Source of the DNA: Pseudomonadota bacterium
GTDB taxonomy: Bacteria; Pseudomonadota; Gammaproteobacteria; Burkholderiales; Burkholderiaceae_D
DNA length: 9,578 bases
Assembly: GCA_018241865.1 (NCBI GenBank)
Contig: JAFECY010000299.1
Span: 1-9,578 of the forward strand
Direction of reading: 5' to 3'
The notes beneath the pieces were generated by a model. The model ran no database searches and had not been told where the DNA came from. It worked only from the letters and a program-made list of their open reading frames with translations. The translations under genes were made by a program, and so were the position numbers. Positions 1 to 6,226 of the stretch are shown one piece after another. How positions within the stretch are numbered: the first letter of the stretch is position 1; the number at the start of each line of letters is the position of its first letter.

Positions 1-1
1 A

Positions 2-1429
<1,428 letters not shown>

Positions 1430-1435
1430 ATCGCC

Positions 1436-1467
1436 AGGCGGTGAATCGTGAAAACGGTTTGCCGCCT
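1436..1467 (+). other. Inverted repeat in the atpD-atpC spacer
   Basis: AGGCGG (1436-1441) is complementary to CCGCCT (1462-1467), with a 20-base loop, between the atpD stop and the atpC ribosome site. There is no T tract, so it is not an intrinsic terminator. A role in mRNA stability or in setting subunit ratios is only a guess. Confidence 0.25.
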
Positions 1468-1496
1468 CGATCCGACGAACGACATAAGGTTCCAAC

Positions 1497-1919
1497 ATGG
1501 CACACACTATTCACGTTGACGTGGTCTCCGCCGAAGAGCAGATCTTCGCCGGCGAAGCCGAATTCGTCGCGTTGCCGGGTGAAGCAGGCGAGCTGGGTAT
1601 CTACCCGCTGCATACGCCTTTGATCACCCGCATCAAGCCGGGTGCAGTGCGCATCAAGGTCACCGGTCAGGCAGAAGACGAGTTTGTCTTCGTTGCCGGC
1701 GGTATCCTGGAAGTGCAGCCGCATGCGGTGACGGTTCTGGCCGACACGGCGATCCGTGGTCACGATCTGGACGAGGCGAAAGCGGCCGAAGCCAAGAAAC
1801 TGGCCGAGGAAGCGCTGGCTAACAAGGATTCGAAGATCGACTACGCCAAAGCGCAGGCAGAACTGTCTGCCGCTATCGCGCAATTGGCGGCGATTCAGAA
1901 GCTGCGTCAGAAACGCTGA
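1497..1919 (+). CDS. atpC: F1Fo ATP synthase subunit epsilon
   Basis: This is the epsilon subunit of F1, part of the central rotor stalk; it couples gamma to the c-ring and can inhibit ATP hydrolysis. The 140-residue protein has the expected two-part build. The N-terminal beta-sandwich (about 1-87) carries the typical segments [16 protein letters not shown] and [16 protein letters not shown]-terminal helical hairpin (about 88-138) is rich in Ala, Lys and Glu. The ATG is preceded by AAGG at 1486-1489, spaced 7 bases, which supports this start. It is the last gene of the atp operon: 67 bases after atpD and followed by a strong terminator. Confidence 0.97.
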   Translation: MAHTIHVDVVSAEEQIFAGEAEFVALPGEAGELGIYPLHTPLITRIKPGAVRIKVTGQAEDEFVFVAGGILEVQPHAVTVLADTAIRGHDLDEAKAAEAKKLAEEALANKDSKIDYAKAQAELSAAIAQLAAIQKLRQKR

Positions 1920-1942
1920 TCGGGCGAAAAAGTATCAGACTT

Positions 1943-1974
1943 AAGCATCAGAAAAGCATCAAAAATAAGCATCA
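1943..1974 (+). repeat. Three direct copies of AAGCATCA
   Basis: AAGCATCA occurs at 1943-1950, 1954-1961 and 1967-1974, between the atpC stop and the terminator hairpin. The spacing is 11 then 13 bases, about one helical turn. A degenerate relative (AGTATCAG) precedes them. No function is known to me; they may be simple slippage products in the 3' untranslated region. Confidence 0.5.
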
Positions 1975-2009
1975 AACAGAAAGGCAGCTTCGGCTGCCTT
2001 TCTGTTTTT
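1974..2009 (+). terminator. Intrinsic terminator of the atp operon
   Basis: A perfect 13-bp stem (1976-1988 with 1993-2005) is capped by a UUCG tetraloop (1989-1992). Two flanking A-T pairs can extend it to 15 bp, and a run of five T residues (2005-2009) follows on the plus strand. It lies between the convergent atpC and glpD genes. Leftward read-through would meet only a short T run (TTT, then GATG), so termination of glpD here is possible but weaker. Confidence 0.93.
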
Positions 2010-2023
2010 CAGGGAGAAAAGAA

Positions 2024-3538
2024 TCAAGCCCGCTGTTCCGCAATCCAGCTATGCAACACATCGGCAGCATACGCAGGTAAATGCAGCCCCAGCTTGGAGC
2101 GACGCCACAACATGTCCTCTGCCGTGAGCGCCCACTCATGTCGCATCCACCATGTCGCTTCAGCAGCAAACAGGCCGGGCAGGATTTCTTCGCCCATGTC
2201 GGCTAGACAGTGACGATGTTCTAGAAGTTTATCTGTAGCGCTGCCATACGCTCGGGCATAGCGCGTCACTAAGGAGGGTGGCAACCATGCGTAACGCGTT
2301 TGCAGCGCATGAATGAAACCATCGAACTCCAGCACGGCGCGATTACTTGGCGTCGCGCCGACGATATCGCCACCGGGCAAACAGGCGTGTGCTGTCCATG
2401 CCGGTGCGCGATTACCGAGTCGCGGTGCCAGCAGAGCGAGCGCCTCTTCCGCTAATTTGCGGAAGGTGGTCAGCTTACCGCCAAAGATCGACAACAGCAG
2501 CGGCCCTTTGTCATTGTCATCCAGCTCGACATGGTAATCGCGCGAGACCGAGGCGGCATCGTGGGTCGCGTCTTCCACCAGCGGGCGCACGCCGGAATAC
2601 GTCCACACCACATCGGCCGGCGTGATCGCTTGTTTGAAATAACGCGTGCTCAGTTCGCACAGATAGCGGATTTCATCGGCATCAATCGCCGCTTGATCGA
2701 CATCGGCATGGAATTCAATATCGGTGGTGCCGATCAGCGTGAAGTCGCGTTCGTAAGGAATCGCGAACACGATGCGCCCGTCGGTATTTTGGAAAATGTA
2801 GGCATGCGGGTGGTCGAACAGGCGCTTGACCACGATATGGCTACCCTTGACCAAGCGCACCGGTTTTTCCCGGCCGGGATGCCCCGCTTCATGTTGGAAG
2901 TGCGCCGCCCACGGGCCCGCGGCATTGACCACACTGCGGGCGCGCACGGTTAGTGCCTGACCATCCATGCCGCGTAAGCGCGCACGCCATACGGCGCCAT
3001 CTTTTTCCAGCGATACGCAGCGGGTACGAGTCAGGATGGTCGCGCCGCGCGCACGGGCGTCGAGGGCGTTAGCAAGCACCAACCGAGCGTCATCGACGGT
3101 CGCATCGGAATACATGAAACCGTGAGTGTATTCGGCTTTCAGTGCTTGGCCAGCGACGTGGCTGCGCAAGTGCAGGCTGGCGGAGCCGGGCAGCAATTCG
3201 CGCCTGGCCAGATGGTCATACAGGAACAGGCCGGCACGGATCATCCAGCGCGGCCGTTGTGCCGGATCGTGCGGCATGACAAAACGCTGCGGCCGGATCA
3301 GGTGCGGCGCACTACGCAACAAGACTTCACGTTCGATCAGCGCTTTGCGTACCAGACGGAATTCGTAATGCTCCAGATAGCGCAAACCACCGTGGATCAA
3401 TTTGGACGAGGCCGACGAAGTGTGCGCGGCCAGATCGTCTTTTTCACACAGCAGCACCGACAAGCCGCGGCCAGCGGCGTCGCGTGCGATGCCACAACCG
3501 TTGATGCCACCGCCTACTACGAGAACATCGCATTCCAT
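2024..3538 (-). CDS. glpD: Aerobic glycerol-3-phosphate dehydrogenase (FAD)
   Basis: This membrane-associated flavoenzyme oxidises sn-glycerol 3-phosphate to dihydroxyacetone phosphate and passes electrons to quinone. The Rossmann FAD-binding motif VVGGGINGCG is at 7-16. The family signature SSASSKLIHGGLRYLE is at 41-56, and the C-terminal domain carries the typical EWALTAEDMLWRRSKLGL. The reading frame is open up to 3568 (514 residues), but I place the start at the ATG at 3536-3538. An AAGGA lies 9 bases upstream of that ATG, the product (504 residues, MECDVLVVGGG...) lines up with E. coli GlpD (METKDLIVIGGG...), and neither upstream ATG has a visible ribosome site. No glpK, glpF or glpR lies within the window, so the gene appears solitary here. 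It converges on atpC and diverges from the secreted protein at 3652. Confidence 0.95.
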   Translation of the reverse strand: MECDVLVVGGGINGCGIARDAAGRGLSVLLCEKDDLAAHTSSASSKLIHGGLRYLEHYEFRLVRKALIEREVLLRSAPHLIRPQRFVMPHDPAQRPRWMIRAGLFLYDHLARRELLPGSASLHLRSHVAGQALKAEYTHGFMYSDATVDDARLVLANALDARARGATILTRTRCVSLEKDGAVWRARLRGMDGQALTVRARSVVNAAGPWAAHFQHEAGHPGREKPVRLVKGSHIVVKRLFDHPHAYIFQNTDGRIVFAIPYERDFTLIGTTDIEFHADVDQAAIDADEIRYLCELSTRYFKQAITPADVVWTYSGVRPLVEDATHDAASVSRDYHVELDDNDKGPLLLSIFGGKLTTFRKLAEEALALLAPRLGNRAPAWTAHACLPGGDIVGATPSNRAVLEFDGFIHALQTRYAWLPPSLVTRYARAYGSATDKLLEHRHCLADMGEEILPGLFAAEATWWMRHEWALTAEDMLWRRSKLGLHLPAYAADVLHSWIAEQRA

Positions 3539-3589
3539 CGAGAGTTGTCCTTGCATTGAAGGGCTCATTATGCGGTATCGGAGCGGCGT

Positions 3590-3619
3590 TTGAGAATCAA
3601 GATGGGTGTTTGGTAATAT
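3590..3619 (+). promoter_or_regulatory. Possible sigma70 promoter for the 3652 gene
   Basis: TTGAGA (3590-3595) and TAATAT (3614-3619) are separated by 18 bases in the 113-bp gap between the divergent glpD and 3652 genes. The predicted start of transcription near 3626 leaves a short leader of about 26 bases. That fits the ATG at 3652 better than an earlier start. Confidence 0.45.
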
Positions 3620-3651
3620 CGCGGTTTGAACAATCCATGAAAAGGTACACC

Positions 3652-4374
3652 ATGCGTATCCTCACCCTGATTCTCGCGGCCATGCTGTTGTCGGGCAGCG
3701 CACAGGCTGCAACGGCAGACGAAGATGTGGCGCGTTATGTCACGATATTTAACGGCGAAACCGGCGCGCACAATGATGCGGTGGAATCGTTGGCGTGGAT
3801 GGGCATATCGGATACGCGTCTGTACGACGTGATCGAAAAGCGCCTGCTCGACGAATCGGAAGCAGCCAAAAATGACAAATATGCGAAAGACCGCGTGGCG
3901 CGGTATATCCGTGCGCTGGGTTTTTCCGGTCAGGCGAAATACCTGCCCACCATCACCCGCTACCTGACCGACAGGGCCTATGAGCGCTACGCCAAAGTCG
4001 CGCAAAAGGAATTGCCGCAGTATCAGGTCTGGAATCCGATCATCTCGAATCGCGCCAACTTCGATCCAAAAAACAGCGATGAGGCCAATCGCGTGCTGAA
4101 CATGTTGCGCGCCGATGATTTCGCCCTGAAAAAAATCGGCGCTAAACGCGTGTACTTCGCCACTCAGGACGATGCCGTGCTGGAAGTATTGGCGCAGAAT
4201 TTGCGGGCGAACTACATGCGCAATGACCGGGTGTATTCCGATGACATCGCTTGGATGGTGAAAGCGCTCGGTATGGCGAGAAATCCCAAGTACCGGCCAT
4301 TGATCGAAGAAGTGGCGAGCAAGGCGCCTGACACCAAGGTCGCGGATTACGCCAAGCGCGCGCTGAATAATTGA
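3652..4374 (+). CDS. Secreted HEAT-repeat-like helical protein, function unknown
   Basis: The predicted protein is 240 residues. It begins with a clean Sec signal peptide: MRILTLILAAMLL, then a small-residue region ending AQA at 17-19, with cleavage expected after residue 19 or 20. There is no Cys at the cleavage site, so it is periplasmic rather than a lipoprotein. The mature part is predicted all-helical. It contains segments such as AVESLAWMGISDTRLYDVIEKRL, ARYIRALGFSGQAKYLPTITRYL and the late WMVKALGMARNPKYRPLIEEV, which have the paired-helix spacing of HEAT/armadillo-like repeats. The frame is open upstream to 3556, but AAGG at 3642-3645 and the signal peptide favour 3652; 3637 is the alternative. 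HEAT-like folds usually bind other proteins. I do not recognise a named family or a function, and the neighbours (divergent glpD, downstream hemE) do not suggest one. Confidence 0.8.
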   Translation: MRILTLILAAMLLSGSAQAATADEDVARYVTIFNGETGAHNDAVESLAWMGISDTRLYDVIEKRLLDESEAAKNDKYAKDRVARYIRALGFSGQAKYLPTITRYLTDRAYERYAKVAQKELPQYQVWNPIISNRANFDPKNSDEANRVLNMLRADDFALKKIGAKRVYFATQDDAVLEVLAQNLRANYMRNDRVYSDDIAWMVKALGMARNPKYRPLIEEVASKAPDTKVADYAKRALNN

Positions 4375-4383
4375 GTAGGCAAG

Positions 4384-4403
4384 GCCAGCGCGACGGCGCT
4401 GGC
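4384..4403 (+). other. GC-rich hairpin after the 3652 gene
   Basis: A perfect 8-bp stem, GCCAGCGC (4384-4391) with GCGCTGGC (4396-4403), has a GACG loop and starts 10 bases after the stop codon. No T tract follows. It could be a weak or Rho-assisted terminator, or an mRNA 3'-end stabiliser. Confidence 0.4.
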
Positions 4404-4435
4404 AACGGACGCCATTCGTAAGGGGCGGGATCGGC

Positions 4436-4441
4436 GATAAT
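4436..4441 (+). promoter_or_regulatory. Possible -10 element for hemE
   Basis: GATAAT matches the sigma70 -10 consensus at five of six positions and sits 24-29 bases before the hemE ATG. I see no convincing -35 element at the right distance, so this is tentative. Confidence 0.25.
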
Positions 4442-4464
4442 AGCGAGTTGCTTAACTTCGCCTG

Positions 4465-5565
4465 ATGCACGCTATGCCCACCGCCTTTGCCCCGCTCCAG
4501 AACGACACTTTCCTACGCGCCCTACTGCGCCAGCCGACTGATTACACGCCGCTGTGGTTGATGCGCCAAGCCGGGCGCTATTTGCCTGAATACTGCGCCA
4601 CCCGCAAGCGCGCCGGTTCCTTCCTCGGGCTGGCTAAAAATCCCGACTATGCCACCGAAGTCACGTTACAGCCGCTCGATCGCTACGCGCTGGATGCGGC
4701 GATTTTGTTTTCCGATATTTTGACCGTGCCCGATGCGATGGGTTTGGGTTTATATTTCGCCGAAGGTGAAGGGCCGAAATTCGAGCGGCCGCTGCGCGAT
4801 GAAAAAGCGGTGATGGCGCTGCGCGCGCCCGATCTGGGTGAATTGCGCTATGTGTTCGACGCCGTCACGCAAATTCGCGGCGCACTGCAAGGGCGGGTGC
4901 CGCTGATCGGTTTTTCCGGCAGTCCGTGGACGCTGGCCTGCTACATGGTCGAAGGCGGCGGTTCGGACGATTTCCGCACCGTTAAAACCATGCTCTACAA
5001 CCGGCCGGAGCTGATGCGGCACATCCTGCAAACCAATGCCGACGCCGTGGCTGCTTACTTGAACGCGCAAATCGACGCCGGCGCGCAAGCGGTGATGATT
5101 TTCGATACCTGGGGCGGCGCGCTGGCTGATGGCATTTATCAACAGTTCTCGCTCGACTATATGCGGCAAGTGGTGGCGCAGTTGCGGCGCGAGGTAAATG
5201 GCGCGCGGATTCCGGTGATCGTGTTTACCAAAGGCGGCGGCTTGTGGCTGGAACAGATCGCCGATTGCGGTGCCGATGCCGTTGGTGTGGATTGGACGGT
5301 CAATCTGACGCAGGCGCGGGCGCGGGTAGGTCAGCGCGTGGCGCTACAAGGCAATCTCGATCCAACCGTGTTATTTGCTTCGCCGCAGCAAATCGAGCAA
5401 GAAGTGGCGCGGGTGTTGGCGGCATTCGGCAAACCGACAGCCGGCAGCGGCCATGTCTTCAATCTCGGGCACGGGATTTCACAATTCACGCCGCCGGAAG
5501 CGGTTAGCGTGCTGGTCGAGGCGGTGCATCGTCAAAGCCGCGCCTTGCGCCAACAAGATGTTTGA
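4465..5565 (+). CDS. hemE: Uroporphyrinogen decarboxylase
   Basis: This cytoplasmic heme-pathway enzyme removes four carboxyl groups from uroporphyrinogen III to give coproporphyrinogen III, without a cofactor. The protein is 366 residues, slightly longer than the E. coli enzyme (about 354). The N-terminal signature [14 protein letters not shown] includes R34 and R38 for substrate carboxylates. [12 protein letters not shown] carries the catalytic Asp (D84). [17 protein letters not shown], the FDTWGG segment, GNLDPTVL and the C-terminal [13 protein letters not shown] (active-site His, H336) are all present. No Shine-Dalgarno is evident at the first ATG (4465) or the second (4474), so the start could be three codons later. 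It ends at the edge of the candidate replication origin. Confidence 0.97.
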   Translation: MHAMPTAFAPLQNDTFLRALLRQPTDYTPLWLMRQAGRYLPEYCATRKRAGSFLGLAKNPDYATEVTLQPLDRYALDAAILFSDILTVPDAMGLGLYFAEGEGPKFERPLRDEKAVMALRAPDLGELRYVFDAVTQIRGALQGRVPLIGFSGSPWTLACYMVEGGGSDDFRTVKTMLYNRPELMRHILQTNADAVAAYLNAQIDAGAQAVMIFDTWGGALADGIYQQFSLDYMRQVVAQLRREVNGARIPVIVFTKGGGLWLEQIADCGADAVGVDWTVNLTQARARVGQRVALQGNLDPTVLFASPQQIEQEVARVLAAFGKPTAGSGHVFNLGHGISQFTPPEAVSVLVEAVHRQSRALRQQDV

Positions 5566-5576
5566 GAACATTTTTT
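5555..5576 (+). terminator. Weak intrinsic terminator overlapping the hemE stop
   Basis: ATGTT (5558-5562) pairs with AACAT (5567-5571) around a TGAG loop that contains part of the stop codon, followed by TTTTT (5572-5576). Further A-T and G-T pairs extend the stem. It is AT-rich and therefore weak, but its position would stop hemE transcription before the candidate origin. Confidence 0.35.
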
Positions 5577-5594
5577 GAGGCAGGGGAGCGCCAC

Positions 5595-5603
5595 TTATAC
5601 ACA
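5595..5603 (+). promoter_or_regulatory. DnaA box TTATACACA
   Basis: A perfect match to the TTATNCACA DnaA-box consensus, at the left border of the first AT-rich block and 30 bases after the hemE stop. Confidence 0.65.
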
Positions 5604-5700
5604 AAAATTTCTGAATCGGGAAAAATTGAAAATTTTTTCCGACGCCAGATTTTCTTTTGGGCAAATCGGCTAAGTGTTTGATTTTTAAAGGCCAAAAAAT
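5601..5700. other. AT-rich block, possible unwinding element (left)
   Basis: 32 of these 100 bases are G or C, against clearly GC-rich coding sequence on either side. It includes A and T tracts and the motifs GATTTTCTTTT (5648-5658) and GATTTTTAAAG (5680-5690), which resemble the GATC-TTT type 13-mers of enterobacterial origins with the C changed to T. It lies directly after a DnaA box. Confidence 0.45.
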
Positions 5701-5717
5701 TGCCTCGAATTGAGGCA
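5691..5717 (-). terminator. Leftward intrinsic terminator in the origin region
   Basis: Read on the minus strand, TGCCTC (5717-5712) pairs with GAGGCA (5706-5701) around an AATTC loop, followed by ATTTTTTGGC with six T residues. Nothing T-rich follows on the plus strand, so the signal is directional. No gene reads leftward into it. It would block antisense transcription from entering hemE, or end a short unannotated RNA. Confidence 0.55.
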
Positions 5718-5765
5718 TGAGGGAAAAACCCTAGTGAAATCAAGTGTTCTGGCGTGTCAAGAGCA

Positions 5766-5812
5766 ACTTCTCCACAAAGTTATCCCCAGTTGGTGTGGAT
5801 AGATGAAAAAGT
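5766..5812 (+). repeat. DnaA-box triplet, repeat copy A
   Basis: This 47-bp unit matches 6130-6176 at 38 of 47 positions. It contains TTCTCCACA (5768-5776), TTATCCCCA (5780-5788) and, inverted, TGTGGATAG (5794-5802). Each differs from TTATCCACA by one base. Start-to-start spacing is 12 then 14 bases, identical to copy B. Confidence 0.75.
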
Positions 5813-5884
5813 CCTTGCACAACCGTGACTTAGACCATTTCTTAAAGTGTTACTTGAGGTTTGTTCGTAAGAGGGCGTCGAGTC

Positions 5885-5905
5885 CAAGCGCTTGACAGGG
5901 TCAAG
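5885..5905. promoter_or_regulatory. Overlapping palindromes on a TTGACA element
   Basis: CAAGCGCTTG (5885-5894) is a perfect 10-base palindrome. It overlaps CTTGAC-AGG-GTCAAG (5891-5905), a perfect 6-base inverted repeat with a 3-base centre. Both contain the -35 hexamer TTGACA (5892-5897). The arrangement looks like an operator over a promoter; no known regulator consensus is recognised. Confidence 0.4.
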
Positions 5906-5920
5906 ATTTTGCAATTTAAC
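5892..5920 (+). promoter_or_regulatory. Possible sigma70 promoter within the origin region
   Basis: A perfect TTGACA (5892-5897) is followed, after a 17-base spacer, by TTTAAC (5915-5920), a four-of-six -10 match. Transcription would start near 5927 and run right, through the 5960 DnaA box and the AT-rich block, toward priA about 300 bases away. Confidence 0.45.
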
Positions 5921-5944
5921 CGAGTAAAAAGACGGTTTTCTTGA

Positions 5945-5968
5945 TCGGCTTCAGCCGACTTATTCACA
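5945..5968 (+). promoter_or_regulatory. Short hairpin next to DnaA box TTATTCACA
   Basis: TTATTCACA (5960-5968) is a perfect TTATNCACA match. Immediately before it TCGGC (5945-5949) pairs with GCCGA (5954-5958) around a TTCA loop. The box lies between the two repeat copies. Confidence 0.6.
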
Positions 5969-5990
5969 CAGTCGAATGGTGCAAAGCAAC

Positions 5991-6070
5991 AAGAACATTT
6001 TTTGGAAATTATTTTCCGTGGCGACGGAAGTTTCTCAAGTCATTGATTTTAAAAGATTTATTTTTTGCCG
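5991..6070. other. AT-rich block, possible unwinding element (right)
   Basis: 25 of 80 bases are G or C. It holds the adjoining motifs GATTTTAAAAG (6045-6055) and GATTTATTTTTT (6055-6066); the second resembles the E. coli left 13-mer GATCTATTTATTT. It contains the IHF consensus and sits between the 5960 DnaA box and the right triplet, which makes it the better candidate for initial unwinding. Confidence 0.5.
6036..6048 (-). promoter_or_regulatory. IHF-binding consensus match
   Basis: CAAGTCATTGATT matches YAANNNNTTGATW, the reverse complement of the IHF consensus WATCAANNNNTTR, at every defined position. It lies inside an AT-rich block between DnaA boxes, the arrangement in which IHF bends enterobacterial oriC. 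A single short match can occur by chance. Confidence 0.5.
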
Positions 6071-6129
6071 TTTCGACAGGCATCTTATTGAAACCCGCAT
6101 GAGTAGGGCGCTTCCGACTGTCAAGCGGC

Positions 6130-6176
6130 ACTTTTCCACAAAGTTATCCACATATTCTGTGGATGGTTGGAAAAGT
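6130..6176 (+). repeat. DnaA-box triplet, repeat copy B
   Basis: This is the second copy of the 47-bp unit, 364 bases right of copy A. It contains TTTTCCACA (6132-6140, one mismatch), a perfect TTATCCACA (6144-6152) and, inverted, TGTGGATGG (6158-6166, two mismatches). The 12- and 14-base start-to-start spacing equals that of copy A. Its right end abuts the possible priA promoter. Confidence 0.8.
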
Positions 6177-6194
6177 GGTTACGAAACCGATACT
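6167..6194 (+). promoter_or_regulatory. Possible priA promoter abutting DnaA boxes
   Basis: TTGGAA (6167-6172) and GATACT (6189-6194), each a four-of-six match, are 16 bases apart. The predicted transcription start near 6201 would give a leader of about 26 bases before the GTG at 6227. The -35 element directly follows the last DnaA-like box. The elements are weak. Confidence 0.3.
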
Positions 6195-6226
6195 TACACT
6201 GGAATTTAAAGATTTACTTTAACTGC

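Larger units (their letters stand above)
5566..6226. other. oriC: Candidate chromosomal replication origin (oriC)
   Basis: This 661-base stretch between hemE and priA has no convincing gene and carries the parts expected of a bacterial origin. There are two perfect TTATNCACA boxes (5595-5603 and 5960-5968), two triplets of DnaA-like boxes in a 47-bp direct repeat, one of which includes a perfect TTATCCACA (6144-6152), and two AT-rich blocks (5601-5700, 68% A+T; 5991-6070, 69% A+T) set in GC-rich surroundings. A perfect IHF consensus lies at 6036-6048. 13-mer-like motifs beginning GATTT occur at 5648, 5680, 6045, 6055 and 6211. The atp operon on one side is an origin-proximal marker in many proteobacteria, and hemE borders oriC in Caulobacter and Rickettsia. 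The function is inferred. The alternatives are a DnaA-titration or DnaA-regulated promoter region for priA, with oriC elsewhere (for example beside dnaA). Confidence 0.68.

Noticed and set aside
3568..4470. 300-codon minus-strand open frame opposite the secreted protein gene
   Set aside because: The plus strand has a signal peptide, ribosome site and promoter; the minus translation is His/Arg-rich shadow sequence.
5720..5732. AGGG-AAAAA-CCCT mini-hairpin
   Set aside because: A 4-bp stem is too short to support a function by itself.
5479..5743. Two minus-strand open frames overlapping the hemE end and the AT-rich block
   Set aside because: They overlap hemE antisense, contain the terminator hairpin, and lack ribosome sites or protein-like composition.
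5755..5760. Leftward TTGACA as a full promoter
   Set aside because: No acceptable -10 hexamer is found at 16-18 bases; noted only in connection with the leftward terminator.
5976..6209. 77-codon plus-strand open frame inside the candidate origin
   Set aside because: It runs through AT-rich DNA and the DnaA-box repeat, has no ribosome site, and gives a low-complexity protein with no recognisable fold.
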